From positions 1 to 64,000 of the forward strand of contig NZ_BSCT01000023.1 in NCBI RefSeq assembly GCF_030159255.1: a DNA stretch of 64,000 nt, given 5' to 3'. The DNA is from Bradyrhizobium sp. SSBR45G. Its GTDB lineage: Bacteria; Pseudomonadota; Alphaproteobacteria; Rhizobiales; Xanthobacteraceae. The translations under genes and the position numbers were made by a program. Under the pieces are notes generated by a model. It saw only the letters and a list, made by a program, of their open reading frames with translations, had not been told where the DNA came from and searched no databases. Positions 16,670 through 26,372 of the stretch are shown in pieces (within the stretch, counting starts at the first letter, position 1; each line of letters starts with the position of its first letter).

Positions 16670-16903
16670 TTACTGGTTGTGGTTCTTCAGCACCTTGTCG
16701 CAATCCGGGCTGATCTTGGGGCGGTTCTCCTTCAGGCACGCCAGAATGGTGAAGTCGCCCTGATCGATCACAGCCCGGCAGAACTTCTGAACGTCACGCG
16801 TGCACGCGGCCTGCTCCTCGGCGCTGCCGCGCGAGCCCTGCGCGAAGGCACTGGTGGAAACGGTCAGCGACAACAGGGAAAGAGCCAAGAGAATCTTACG
16901 CAT
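16670..16903 (-). CDS. Small secreted cysteine-rich repeat protein
   Basis: The 77-residue protein has a Sec signal peptide (cleavage near AFAQ, residues 19-22) and a mature part with four cysteines in the order C-x8-C-x12-C-x11-C. The pattern TRDVQKFCRAVIDQGDFTILACLKEN matches the short cysteine-rich repeat domain (GLG1-like) found in many rhizobial periplasmic proteins. Function unknown. It is a single gene upstream of hpnC on the same strand, with 221 bases between them. Confidence 0.8.
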   Translation of the reverse strand: MRKILLALSLLSLTVSTSAFAQGSRGSAEEQAACTRDVQKFCRAVIDQGDFTILACLKENRPKISPDCDKVLKNHNQ

Positions 16904-17382
16904 CGTGTTCCTTCATTTTGACAGCAGAGGAGACCTCCCGGGATCGCCGATGCTGCCCGGGAAAACACCTGTTTGGTTTGGCAAGGACCGCAAGCCCCCC
17001 AGCGCCGGAGGTACGCTGCCAAATGCGGCCAAATTCGCGCCCTATGTTTCCGAGCAGATCGCACTCGGCATCACAGCTTTGGCATAAACAAGGCGTTGAT
17101 ACTAGGGCATTATTCTCCGGGGTCATTTTTCGCATTTGGCTGTTGCAAGCATGCCGCGGGCACCGTTAGATGCAGCGCCGTCAAGCTCGCGGGGGGTGCA
17201 GCGGTTTTGCGCGGACGGCCATGCGGCGCAGATCCGCCGCACGGTGCCGACAGGCATCATGACATCCGGTCGCAGCGCCCGACCGGCCGTCATTTGAACC
17301 TAACCTTCGGCGAGAACACCAAAGTGTTCGAAGCGGCGTTATACGCCGGCACAACGGTGTCATTTTGGATGGGAAACTCGAT
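16904..17382. other. Intergenic region between two divergent small-protein genes
   Basis: I see no gene in this 479-base region. It contains the divergent promoters for 16670-16903 (minus) and 17383-17877 (plus), and two adjacent dyads close to the plus-strand gene (17314-17348). Confidence 0.5.
17314..17348 (+). promoter_or_regulatory. Two adjacent inverted repeats upstream of the 17383 gene
   Basis: GAACAC-CAAA-GTGTTC (17314-17329) is followed at once by CGGCGT-TAT-ACGCCG (17334-17348). They end 34 bases before the ATG at 17383. The first looks like a repressor operator, the second like a leader hairpin. There is no direct evidence for either role. Confidence 0.35.
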
Positions 17383-17877
17383 ATGAAACTGTTCGGCTCA
17401 CCTTTCTCCGGGCGCGTCGTCAAGGCCGCCGGCCTCGGAGCGGCCTTGTTCCTGACGGCATCGGCAGTTCATGCGCAGTCGGGCCCGTTCGCCGGCTTCG
17501 ACGGCTCCTGGTCGGGCAACGGCACGGTCGCGCTCTCCGACGGCAGCACCGAGCGCATCCGCTGCAAGGCGAGCTACCGTGTCGCCGGCGCGAACCTCAA
17601 GCAGACCCTGCAATGCGCCAGCGACAGCTACAAGTTCGATCTGTCCAGCGACGTCACCAGCCAGGGCGATCGCATCTCGGGCAATTGGAGCGAGGCGAGC
17701 CGCAACGTGAACGGCGAGTTGCAGGGCACCGCCGGCAACGGCCAGATCGACGTCTTCGTGCAGGCCGCCGGCTTCGCCGCCAGCATCACCTTGAAGACCA
17801 GCGGCAACAAGCAGGTCGTGCAGATCTCCTCCAAGGGCGAGATCCGCGGCGTCAACATCACGATGTCGAAGACCTGA
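17383..17877 (+). CDS. Small secreted protein of unknown function
   Basis: The 164-residue protein starts at the ATG at 17383 (MKLFGSPF). It has a signal peptide ending near VHAQ (about residue 32). The mature part is rich in Ser, Gly and Thr and predicted mostly beta: GSWSGNGTVALSDG, then ERIRCKASYRV and LKQTLQCASDSYKF, with two cysteines about 26 residues apart. It resembles a family of small periplasmic beta-barrel-like proteins common in Bradyrhizobium; I do not recognise a function. An upstream in-frame ATG at 17365 is possible but lacks a better ribosome site. Confidence 0.7.
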   Translation: MKLFGSPFSGRVVKAAGLGAALFLTASAVHAQSGPFAGFDGSWSGNGTVALSDGSTERIRCKASYRVAGANLKQTLQCASDSYKFDLSSDVTSQGDRISGNWSEASRNVNGELQGTAGNGQIDVFVQAAGFAASITLKTSGNKQVVQISSKGEIRGVNITMSKT

Positions 17878-17912
17878 GCGGGTCGCGATCGTCATCAAGA
17901 ACGGAATGCGCG

Positions 17913-17946
17913 AACGGCCCTGACGATGTCAGGGCCGTTTTGTTTT
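17913..17946 (+). terminator. Rho-independent terminator
   Basis: A 12-base perfect stem (AACGGCCCTGAC with GTCAGGGCCGTT, 17913-17924 and 17928-17939) closes a GAT loop and is followed by TTTGTTTT. It lies 36 bases after the stop of the small secreted protein gene. Confidence 0.9.
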
Positions 17947-18035
17947 AAGCCGGTGTCTGCGACGGTCCTTCCGCGACGAGCGATCTCGAAACACTGAAAA
18001 CTCAGCGGCCTAGCGAGCCGCCAATTGCCTGACTC

Positions 18036-18120
18036 CGTCATGCGCGGGCGTGTCCCGCGCATCCACGTCGATCTTCAAAACGGAAAGACGTGGATGGCCG
18101 GGACAAGCCCGGCCATGACG
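18036..18120. repeat. Palindromic intergenic repeat, family C
   Basis: CGTCATG (18036-18042) pairs with CATGACG (18114-18120), and inside it CATCCACGTC pairs with GACGTGGATG. GCCGGGACAAGCCCGGC forms a further hairpin on the right. The motifs look like a dispersed rhizobial intergenic repeat. There is one copy in this window. Confidence 0.65.
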
Positions 18121-18190
18121 ATGGAGGGAGCAGAGCAAAGCAATCCGCAACTCGAAGGCAGTCGCCTTCCGAGGTGCCAGAGAGTCGACC

Positions 18191-20548
18191 TCACACCGGC
18201 TTGCGCTTCAGCTTCTGCGAAAGGTTGATCAGGAACATCGCCGTCGGCCGGAGAATGAAGAGGTCGGCGAACAGCGCCGCCACCATCGAGAAGGCGCTGA
18301 GCCAGCCGAACAGCCGCAGCGACGGCAGGTCGGAGAACACCGTGACGACGAGGCCGCAGGCCAGCACGACGGTGGTGAGGATCAGCGCCGGTCCGACCAG
18401 CACGGTGGCGCGCTCCACGGCCACGGCCGCGCTGACACCGGGCGCGCTCTCCATCCGCAGCCGGTTGAGGAAGTGGATGGTGGCGGACAGGCCGAGCCCG
18501 AAGGACACCGTCAGCGCCACCACGCTGGCGAATTGCAGGCCCTCTCCCATCGCCCACAGCAGGGTCCCGGACATCACGACCGGGAAGATGCCTGGCAGGA
18601 TGCAGGCGAGCATCACGACCCAGGAGCGGAAGGCGAGCCCGATGAACATCGCGACCAGCGCGAACTCGATCGTGAGCCCGTGGTTGAGCTTCTGGATCAT
18701 GCTCGCGGAGTTGCGCGCGGCAATGGCCGCGAGGCCCGTCACCGCGACCTCGTAACCCGGATGCTTCTTCCTGACCGTATCGAGCTCGCGATCGAGCTTG
18801 TCGACCACCGGCAGCAGCTGGCTCGAATCGAGGTCGGGCACGCGGCCGGCGACCACCACTGCGTCCTGCTCCTTGTCGATGAAGCGGCGCACCAGGTGCT
18901 CGGGGATCAGGCTGACATATTCCTGCAAGGTGGCGGTATCGGATGAACCGGCCTTCTCGGCGAGCCAGCGCCTGAGCGTCTCGACCGACCAGACATTTCC
19001 GACGCCGGCGGTCTTCTCGACCGTGGCGTGGACGTCGGCGATCGTCTGCAACGTCTCCGGAGCGTAGAGCGATGCCCCCTTGGGGAACTGGATGAGCACG
19101 TTGACCGGGTTGGCGCCGGTCAGCTTGGCATCGAGCCGGTTGCTCGCCGCAACCGCCTGCTGCTTGTCCGGCACCTGGTCCGCGAGGCGATAGCGCGGCT
19201 CCAACGTCGAATAGACCACCGCGAGGCCACCGACGAACAGCACCGCGATCAGGCTGAACAGGCCGGGCCGGCCGACCATGCGCACCGCGATCCAGTAGCA
19301 GAAGTTGCGCAGCGCCTGGACGCCGGCATCGCCGCCCTGGAACTTGACCGCAAAGGTCTTCTCGTTGCGCACCAGCAGCACGCCGAACACCGGCACCAGC
19401 GACAGCACCGCGATCAGCGCGATGATGGTGGCGGCCAGCCCCGCCTCGCCGAACTTGCGGATCAGGTCGCTGTCGGAGAACTGCAAGGCAATGAAGGAAA
19501 TGCCGGCGGTGGCGTGGGTCAGCACGCAGGCGGGGCCGACGACCAGCACCGCATTCTTGAAGGCCGTGAACTTGTCCTGCCCGGCAATCAGCCGGTCGCG
19601 TGCGGCGAAAGTCAGCTGCATCGAATCCGAGAAGCTGATGACCATGATGAGCGGCGTCATCACGTTCAGGAACATGTTGAGATTGAAATTCGCCCAGCCG
19701 AGCGCGCCGAGCGCGAGCAGGATCGCGATCAGCGGCGGAAACGCCGCCGCGATCATGAAGGACACCTTGCGGAAGAAGATGATGGCGATGATGCAGCCGG
19801 CGAGAATGCCGAGCACGTTGTAGGTCAGTCCGTCACGCGCGACCGCGTTGCGGATCTCGAGCTGCATGACAGGTACGCCGGAGAGCTGCACGGCAAGGTC
19901 GGTGCCGGCGAGGTCGTCGGTCATCAGCTTCCTGATTTCGCCGACCACCTTGCCAAGGTCGTTGGAGGCCACGACCTTCGGCTCGAGCGACAGCACGATC
20001 AGCGCCAGCGTGCCGTCCTCGGACAGCAGCTTGCCGCGGATGATCTCGTTGGACTTCACCGTCTCGATGAACTTGTCGTAGGCCTCGCCCTCGGGGAGAT
20101 CCGATGGAAACAGCGCGGCCGGCAACTTGCCGGGCGCCGGCGCCTGGCGGGCGGAGAACAGCGAGACCAGGCCACGGGTCCCCTCGACCAGCTGCAGGTC
20201 GGTCACGAAGTCGCGAAGCTTCTCGAGGTTCGGCCGGGCCAGCAGCGTCTTGCCTTCGACGACGACGAGGACGTCGAACTCCTCAGCCGGGAACTTCTTC
20301 GTGACCGCCTCGTATTGTTGGAATTCCTTGCTGTCGGAGCGAAACAGCTGGCTCAGCGAATCGTCGATCTGGATGCGCTTGATGCCGAACACGGCGGCCA
20401 CGATCAGCACCAGCAGGACGACGCAGGAGAGGATCGGCACCTTGACCGCGAACAGTCCGAGCCGTTCGATGCCGAAGGCGATGCTGTCGGCCGGCCGCTG
20501 CTCGGCCTTCTCGACATGGACTTCGTTGTCGTGCCTGACTTCCAGCAT
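18191..20548 (-). CDS. RND/MMPL superfamily exporter, HpnN-like
   Basis: The 785-residue protein has the same two-fold build as HpnN: an N-terminal helix, a periplasmic domain beginning IQIDDSLSQLFRSDSKEFQQY, a helix bundle with ISFSDSMQLTFAARDR, a second periplasmic domain (FPKGASLYAPETLQTI), and a last helix bundle. I chose the ATG at 20548 (MLEVRHDNEVH); an upstream in-frame extension of 31 residues is atypical. It lies directly downstream of hpnP on the same strand, 370 bases away. Export of a hydrophobic or lipid substrate is likely; the substrate is not known. Confidence 0.8.
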   Translation of the reverse strand: MLEVRHDNEVHVEKAEQRPADSIAFGIERLGLFAVKVPILSCVVLLVLIVAAVFGIKRIQIDDSLSQLFRSDSKEFQQYEAVTKKFPAEEFDVLVVVEGKTLLARPNLEKLRDFVTDLQLVEGTRGLVSLFSARQAPAPGKLPAALFPSDLPEGEAYDKFIETVKSNEIIRGKLLSEDGTLALIVLSLEPKVVASNDLGKVVGEIRKLMTDDLAGTDLAVQLSGVPVMQLEIRNAVARDGLTYNVLGILAGCIIAIIFFRKVSFMIAAAFPPLIAILLALGALGWANFNLNMFLNVMTPLIMVISFSDSMQLTFAARDRLIAGQDKFTAFKNAVLVVGPACVLTHATAGISFIALQFSDSDLIRKFGEAGLAATIIALIAVLSLVPVFGVLLVRNEKTFAVKFQGGDAGVQALRNFCYWIAVRMVGRPGLFSLIAVLFVGGLAVVYSTLEPRYRLADQVPDKQQAVAASNRLDAKLTGANPVNVLIQFPKGASLYAPETLQTIADVHATVEKTAGVGNVWSVETLRRWLAEKAGSSDTATLQEYVSLIPEHLVRRFIDKEQDAVVVAGRVPDLDSSQLLPVVDKLDRELDTVRKKHPGYEVAVTGLAAIAARNSASMIQKLNHGLTIEFALVAMFIGLAFRSWVVMLACILPGIFPVVMSGTLLWAMGEGLQFASVVALTVSFGLGLSATIHFLNRLRMESAPGVSAAVAVERATVLVGPALILTTVVLACGLVVTVFSDLPSLRLFGWLSAFSMVAALFADLFILRPTAMFLINLSQKLKRKPV

Positions 20549-20918
20549 GCGGTGTCCAGTGGTTAGGGCGCGGCCCAATTCGGAAGGCCTGAGCGCATAG
20601 GGCAGAAATAAGGCCGCTCGGCGAAGCTGGCATGACCGCATTGTGGCCCGCCGCCCAAGCTAATCCTTGAAAACACGTGAAAATTTGTCGGGGCCGGGTC
20701 TAGCAGGGTTCACGCCCCGGCCGCAACCTTGCGCACCACACAACACGGCGAGCAGATAACGCGGAGCATCACGCCACGATTCTGTCCTGCTTGAAAAGAG
20801 CTCGCGGGCGCCTCGCCCCGCTCGGGAATCCCTGATTCGCTCATGCATCGCGACCCTGCCGGAGACCGCGATCCCTCCTGCTCCGTGCGGCGCGCCGACA
20901 CAGGCCGGCGCCGATCCG
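20549..20918. other. Intergenic region between hpnP and the RND gene
   Basis: I see no gene in this 370-base region. It must hold the end of the hpnP transcript and the promoter of the RND exporter, if the two are not co-transcribed. A loose GC-rich dyad (GGCCGGG and CCCGGCC near 20697-20727) is too weak to call a terminator. Confidence 0.4.
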
Positions 20919-22505
20919 TCAGGTCGCCGGAGCGGCCGCCTCGCGCAGACGGATCGAGTAGTTCGACGCGTTCTGATGGCCGTGGGAGGCGGCGCGCGCG
21001 AACATGATGAGGTGATGCGCGATCATCGTGACCGCGATGAAGTTCTCGATCTCGCCGCGCTTCAGCTGGCTCCAGGCGAAGCGCCAGAACGGCCGCTTGT
21101 AGTCGCCGAGCACGCCCACCTTCCAGAAGATCTTGCCCATCATCACGAGGCCGCGCCTGATGTTGGGCCAGCTCTTCATCTCATCGCTGACCGGCACCTT
21201 GATACGGTTGGCATAGGTATCGTCGCATTGATGCTTGTAGCGCGCGAACAGCCGCTCCGGCTCGTAGGCCACCTCCATGCAGCGGCGCCACGCCGACACC
21301 ACCTCGTCATAGGGCATCAGGAACTTGACGTTGGAATCACGGCTGTCGTCGTTGACCAGCCTGCCCTCGCGCTCCAGCCGATCCCACAACGGCGTCTTCG
21401 GCAGGGCCTGCAGCAGATTGATCGTCAAGAGCGGGATCCGGCTCTCCTCGACGAACTGCAGCAGCGCATCCGCGGTCTGCGGCGTGTCGGTGTCGAGGCC
21501 CATGATGATGCCGGAGACGACCTCCATGCCGTAGCTGTTGATGGTTCTGATCCCCTCGAGGATCGGCACCATCATGTTATGGTCCTTCTGCATCGCCGTC
21601 AGCGCATCCGGATCCGGCGTCTCGATGCCGCAGAAGATGGTGATGAAATAGGCCTCGCGCATCTTCTCCAGGATCTCGGGCCGCTTGGCGATGTTGAGCG
21701 TCGCCTCGCAGGCGAGCCGCATCACATAGCCGGTGCGCTTCTGCCATTCGATCAGATGCGGCAGCAGGTCCAACGCCGCCTTGCGGTTGCCGATGAAATT
21801 GTCGTCGACGAAATAGACCGAGCCGGTGACGCCGCATTCCCGGAGCTTGTCGAGCTCGGCGATGATCTGCTGCGGCGTCTTGATGCGCGGGTTACGGCCA
21901 TAGAGACCCGGAATGTCGCAGAACTCGCACTGATAGGGACAGCCGCTGGAATATTGGATGCTGCCGAGGAAATACTTGCTGACCTCCGCCAGCTCATAGG
22001 CCGGCACGGGGAAATCCGTCATCGCGACGCGCTCCGCCGTGCGCAGCACGACCTGGCTCGCGGGGCGCGACACATCTCGGGCAAGCCGCTCGATCAGCGC
22101 ATCGGTGGCATCGCCGAGCTCACCGAGATGGAGATAGTCGAAGCTCGGATAATTGTCCGGACACGCGCTGACCGACGGCCCGCCGAGCGCCACCGGCAGA
22201 TCGAACTCGTGCGCGCGCTGGCAGATGTCGTTCATCTGCTGCCGCTGGATATGCATGCCGCTGACGAACACGGCCTCCGCCCAGGCGAAGTCCTCCGCGC
22301 GCGCGGGACGGATGTTCTCATCGATGAAACGCACCTGCCAGGAGCTCGGCAGGTAGGCTGCGATCAGCAGCAGCCCCTGCGGCGGCATGAAGGCCTGGAT
22401 ACCGTCCGTGAGCGGATAGGCATATTCGAAGGTTCCGAACGAGGATGTGTAGCGTGGAAACACACAAAGGATGCGGCGTATCGTTTCGATGCCTTCGAAT
22501 CTCAT
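20919..22505 (-). CDS. hpnP: Hopanoid C-2 methyltransferase HpnP
   Basis: The 528-residue B12-binding radical SAM protein has an N-terminal cobalamin-binding fold (residues about 10-150), then the radical SAM motif Cys189-x3-Cys193-x2-Cys196 (SGCPYQCEFCDIPG), and a C-terminal DUF4070-type domain. HpnP uses SAM to methylate C-2 of hopanoids, giving 2-methylhopanoids. The start is the ATG at 22505 (MRFEGIE), preceded by GAGGA at good spacing. The opening ILCVFPRYTSSFGTFEYAYPL is typical of the enzyme. Confidence 0.92.
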   Translation of the reverse strand: MRFEGIETIRRILCVFPRYTSSFGTFEYAYPLTDGIQAFMPPQGLLLIAAYLPSSWQVRFIDENIRPARAEDFAWAEAVFVSGMHIQRQQMNDICQRAHEFDLPVALGGPSVSACPDNYPSFDYLHLGELGDATDALIERLARDVSRPASQVVLRTAERVAMTDFPVPAYELAEVSKYFLGSIQYSSGCPYQCEFCDIPGLYGRNPRIKTPQQIIAELDKLRECGVTGSVYFVDDNFIGNRKAALDLLPHLIEWQKRTGYVMRLACEATLNIAKRPEILEKMREAYFITIFCGIETPDPDALTAMQKDHNMMVPILEGIRTINSYGMEVVSGIIMGLDTDTPQTADALLQFVEESRIPLLTINLLQALPKTPLWDRLEREGRLVNDDSRDSNVKFLMPYDEVVSAWRRCMEVAYEPERLFARYKHQCDDTYANRIKVPVSDEMKSWPNIRRGLVMMGKIFWKVGVLGDYKRPFWRFAWSQLKRGEIENFIAVTMIAHHLIMFARAASHGHQNASNYSIRLREAAAPAT

Positions 22506-23017
22506 CGACTGTCCTCGCAACAAACTGCTATCCTGTTACCTTACGGCGAGAGTGACAGCTTCGCCACCCCCTTCCTGAAAAGTTGAGTTGCCGTCACGTC
22601 CTCTGCACTTCACCATGCAGGCGCGGTGTCGGCGCATGCTGGAAGATCGGACCGCCGTGGCGCACGCCCGAATGCGCGCCAATGCGAGCGGCGCGGCCAA
22701 GGTTCCAGTCCGCTGCGGCGTCGATCACACCCGCTTTCGATCTCTGCTGCCGCGGCAAAACCGTCAGAGCCAGCGCAAACCAGTTGCAATGCAATTGCAA
22801 AGGAGCAGGCCGCCCGCAGCATCCGTAGTCAAGCGGATATCGCCGGGTTCCATCGACGCGCCGGATCAGCAGCTAATTAATTGAAAGAACAGGCGAAGTG
22901 CGCGGTGGTTGCATCGTATGGACTGTGCTCACTTAACGCTTTCTCCATGAAGCTTTTGCATAACTATTAACGAACGAGCGTTCAGCGTCGTTGCCAAACC
23001 CCTCGGTATTCCACCCC
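22506..23017. other. Divergent intergenic region between hpnP and the chemoreceptor gene
   Basis: The longest gene-free stretch in the window (512 bases). It must hold the hpnP promoter (minus) and the chemoreceptor promoter (plus). The part nearest the chemoreceptor (about 22869-22985) is AT-rich. I looked for a GGAAC...CGTT general-stress promoter before hpnP and found none. Short open frames here have no recognisable similarity. Confidence 0.5.
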
Positions 23018-24754
23018 ATGACCTCACGTCCGACGTCGACGAAAACGGCCACACGGCAGTCCATCGCGGTGAAGCTCTACGCGATCTTCGCGCTGTTTGC
23101 CCTTCTGACCGCTGCGATCACCTGGCTGTCGGACTACAACTCGCGGCGGGCGACGGACCTCACCAAGGCGATCGAGACGGCAAACCTCGCAGCCCTCAAC
23201 GTGCAGCTCGTCAACGGCCTCGTCTACGCCGTCGTGATGGAGTCGCGCGGCGTCTACATGTCGACTGATCCGGCAGTCGTGAAGCGCTACGGCGACGGGC
23301 TGCTGAAGTTCAATGCCGAGATCCTCAAGGTCGTGGACAAGTGGCAGGGCATCGTGCAGGCCGACGACGCCCAGCAGTTCGCGACCTTCAAGAAGCGCAT
23401 CGAGCAGTTCGTGGAGTTTCGCAAGGAGCTGGTGCGCCGCGCCATCGAGATCAATTCCGCTGCAGGGCGCGAATGGGGCGACAATGACGCCAACCGCGCG
23501 GTCCGCTCCGCCTTGAACAAGGACCTCGACGAGCTGTCCAAGGTCTATCTCGAGCGCGCCAGGAAGATTGGCGAGGATACCGAGCTGAACAAGAAGCTTT
23601 CGTTCGTCCTGACGATGCTTGGCGGCGTGATGCTGCTGCTGGTCGTGGCCGGCGTCGTCATCATCGCCCGCTCGATCGCACGCCCGCTGTCGCAGATCAC
23701 CGAGACCATCCGCCAGGTCGCGACCGGCACCGAGAACGTCGAGGTACCGCATGCCGCCCGCGCCGACGAGGTCGGCGAGCTCGCCCGCGCCATCGGCGTG
23801 TTCCAGCAGGCCATGGCGCACAACCGCGACCTCAACGTCCAGGTGTCGCAGGATTCAGAGATCCGCGAGGCCCGCGCGCGCCACATCGAGGCCGCCGTGG
23901 AGGAGTTCCGCACCGCTATCGGCAGCGTGATGCGTACCGTCACCGAAAACGCCGCAGCGATGCGCAACACCGCCGAGACCATCACGCGGCTGACCGCCGA
24001 CGCCAACGAGCGCGCCGTCACGGCAGCCGGCGCCACCTCGCAGGCCTCGACCAACGTCTCGGCCGTCGCCAGCGCCGCCGAGGAGCTGTCCGCCTCGGTC
24101 GAGGAGATCGGCCGCCAGATCCACCAATCGGCCGGCGCCGTCGAGCAGACCGGTTATCGCACCGAGAAGTCGATCACCGAGATCGAGGGCCTCGCCGCCG
24201 CCACCCAGCGCATCGACGGCGTGCTGACGCTGATCCAGACCATTGCCGAGCAGACCAATCTGCTGGCGCTGAACGCGACCATCGAGGCGGCGCGAGCCGG
24301 CGAGGCCGGCCGCGGCTTTGCCGTCGTCGCCCACGAGGTCAAGGCGCTGGCCGGACAGACCGCCAAGGCCACCGAGGAGATCAGCGAGAATGTCGGCCTG
24401 ATCCAGGCCTCGACCAAGACCGCGGTCGATGCGGTCCGCGAGATCGGCCAGGCCGTGCGCGGCATCAACGAGATCACGTCGAACATCTCCAACGCCATCC
24501 AGCAGCAGGATCAGGCGACCCGCGAAATCTCCGCCAATGCGCAGTCGACCGCCCATGGCAACCAGACGCTGGTCATGAACATCGGCTCGCTGCGCGACGC
24601 GATCGGCGAGACCTCGACGGCCGCCGCCTCCGTGCTGTCGGCCTCCGGCGACCTGAATTCGACGGCGCAGACCCTGGCCCATGAGGTCGAGCGGTTCTTC
24701 CAGAACCTGCGCGCGGGTCCCGCGGCCGAAACCCGGCTGCGCAAGGCCGGCTGA
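23018..24754 (+). CDS. Methyl-accepting chemotaxis protein
   Basis: The 578-residue chemoreceptor has a first membrane helix near 18-38, a periplasmic helical ligand domain of about 170 residues, a second membrane helix near 205-225, a HAMP linker, and a cytoplasmic signalling domain with the hairpin [35 protein letters not shown]. It ends with a short basic tail and no NWETF-type pentapeptide for receptor methyltransferase docking. The ATG at 23018 is preferred to an upstream TTG. There is no chemotaxis operon beside it, so it is a stand-alone receptor with unknown ligand. Confidence 0.92.
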   Translation: MTSRPTSTKTATRQSIAVKLYAIFALFALLTAAITWLSDYNSRRATDLTKAIETANLAALNVQLVNGLVYAVVMESRGVYMSTDPAVVKRYGDGLLKFNAEILKVVDKWQGIVQADDAQQFATFKKRIEQFVEFRKELVRRAIEINSAAGREWGDNDANRAVRSALNKDLDELSKVYLERARKIGEDTELNKKLSFVLTMLGGVMLLLVVAGVVIIARSIARPLSQITETIRQVATGTENVEVPHAARADEVGELARAIGVFQQAMAHNRDLNVQVSQDSEIREARARHIEAAVEEFRTAIGSVMRTVTENAAAMRNTAETITRLTADANERAVTAAGATSQASTNVSAVASAAEELSASVEEIGRQIHQSAGAVEQTGYRTEKSITEIEGLAAATQRIDGVLTLIQTIAEQTNLLALNATIEAARAGEAGRGFAVVAHEVKALAGQTAKATEEISENVGLIQASTKTAVDAVREIGQAVRGINEITSNISNAIQQQDQATREISANAQSTAHGNQTLVMNIGSLRDAIGETSTAAASVLSASGDLNSTAQTLAHEVERFFQNLRAGPAAETRLRKAG

Positions 24755-24770
24755 CCGCCGACAGCTGCTG

Positions 24771-26372
24771 TCAGGCGGGGACGCCGGCCTGGCCGGAGAA
24801 GGCGATGATCGGCGCTGCCGCGAGCAGCGCCTTGGTGTAGTCGTGCTGCGGCCGGTCGAACACCTCGTCCCGGCTGCCCTGCTCCACGATCTCTCCGCCC
24901 TGCATCACCACGACCCGGTCGGCGATCTGCTCGACGGCAGCGAGATCGTGGCTGATGAACAGACAGGCAAAACCGTACTGCGCCTGCAGCCGCTCGAACA
25001 GCTTCAGGACCTGCGCCTGGATCGTCATGTCCAAGGCCGACACCGGCTCGTCGGCGACGACGAAGGCCGGGCGACGGATGATTGCCCGGGCGATCGCGAC
25101 CCGCTGGCGCTGCCCGCCGGACAATTCGTGCGGAAAGCGCCGCGCCAGGCCCGACAGCCCGACCTCGTCCAGCATCGCGGCGACGCGGTCCGTCCGTTCC
25201 ACGGCCGACAGCGTGGTGTGACGGAGCGGCTCGGCCACGATGTCGCCGATGCGCATGCGCGGATCGAGCGAGGAATACGGGTCCTGGAACACGAGCTGCG
25301 CGGCGAGGCGGAAGTCCTGGTCGGCCGCCGCGGTCACGTCGCGGCCGAGGAAGCGGACCTCGCCGGCCGCAAGCGGCAACAGCCGCAGCATCGCGCGGCC
25401 GAGGGTGGTCTTGCCCGAACCGCTGCCGCCGACCACCGCGACGGTCTCGCCGGCGCGGATTGTCAGATCGACGCCCTTCACCGCCATCAATCCGGGATCG
25501 CGGCGGAACAGCCGCTGTCGGCCGGCAAACGCCACCTTCATCCCGCGGACCGCCATCACGATATCGCCGGCGCCAGCGCTGCGGCGCGCCGGCGCGCGGC
25601 GCGGCAGCGCTTCGACCAGGTCGCGCGTATAGGCCTCGCGTGGCGCCGTCAGGATCTGCTGCGCCGTGCCGGTTTCGACCAGCCGTCCGCGGCACAGCAC
25701 GACGCCGCGCTGCGCGTAGCGTGCGACCAGCCCGAGATTGTGGGTGATCAGCATGACGGCGGTGCCGTGATCGCGCGCCAGCGCGACCATCAGGTCCAGC
25801 ACCTCGCGTTGCGTCAGCGTATCGAGCGCCGTCGTCGGCTCGTCCGCGATCAGAAGCTTCGGCCGCAACAGCATCACCGAGGCCAGCATAATGCGCTGGC
25901 GCATCCCACCGGAGAATTCGTGCGGATAGGCTTCGAAGGTCCTGGCAGGATCGCGGATCTGCACCCGCGCCAGCATGTCGAGGCTGCGGCGGCGCGCCGC
26001 GTCGCGCCCGAGGCGCTGATGCAGGACCAGGCCTTCCGTCATCTGGGCGCCGACGGTGAGCGCCGGATTGAGCGACACCATCGGCTCCTGGAACACCATG
26101 CCCATCGCGGGACCGCGCAGGGCGCGCAGCCGGCGCGGCGGCGCCGCCGTCAGGTCCTCCCCGTCGAGCAAGATGCGGCCGCGGCGGCGCACCAGCCCGG
26201 CAGGCAGCAGGCCGAGCACGGCGCGCGCGGCTGCGGTCTTGCCGCTGCCGGATTCCCCGACCACGGCGACAAACTCGCCGCGTCCGATCGCGAACGAGAC
26301 ATCGTCGAGGATCGAAGCGCCGGCCGTGGTCGCAATTCCCAGGCCTTCGATCTGCAGCAACGGCGCCGTCAT
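24771..26372 (-). CDS. Peptide/oligopeptide ABC transporter, fused double ATPase
   Basis: The 533-residue protein carries two complete ABC ATPase domains: Walker A GESGSGKTAA near residue 41 and GGSGSGKTTL near 320, signature motifs FSGGMRQR and LSGGQRQR, and two Walker B sites. This is the DppD-DppF fusion common in Rhizobiales. The start overlaps the permease stop by four bases. It is the last gene of the peptide-type importer operon (C45 peptidase, binding protein, two permeases, ATPase). Confidence 0.92.
   Translation of the reverse strand: MTAPLLQIEGLGIATTAGASILDDVSFAIGRGEFVAVVGESGSGKTAAARAVLGLLPAGLVRRRGRILLDGEDLTAAPPRRLRALRGPAMGMVFQEPMVSLNPALTVGAQMTEGLVLHQRLGRDAARRRSLDMLARVQIRDPARTFEAYPHEFSGGMRQRIMLASVMLLRPKLLIADEPTTALDTLTQREVLDLMVALARDHGTAVMLITHNLGLVARYAQRGVVLCRGRLVETGTAQQILTAPREAYTRDLVEALPRRAPARRSAGAGDIVMAVRGMKVAFAGRQRLFRRDPGLMAVKGVDLTIRAGETVAVVGGSGSGKTTLGRAMLRLLPLAAGEVRFLGRDVTAAADQDFRLAAQLVFQDPYSSLDPRMRIGDIVAEPLRHTTLSAVERTDRVAAMLDEVGLSGLARRFPHELSGGQRQRVAIARAIIRRPAFVVADEPVSALDMTIQAQVLKLFERLQAQYGFACLFISHDLAAVEQIADRVVVMQGGEIVEQGSRDEVFDRPQHDYTKALLAAAPIIAFSGQAGVPA

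Larger units (their letters stand above)
17878..18190. other. Convergent intergenic region with terminator and repeat
   Basis: This 313-base gap holds the terminator at 17913-17946 and a palindromic repeat at 18036-18120. I see no gene. Confidence 0.6.

Noticed and set aside
22506-22600. General-stress (EcfG) promoter GGAAC...CGTT before hpnP
   Set aside because: I looked because hpnP is under this control in relatives. No sequence here matches both boxes at the right spacing.
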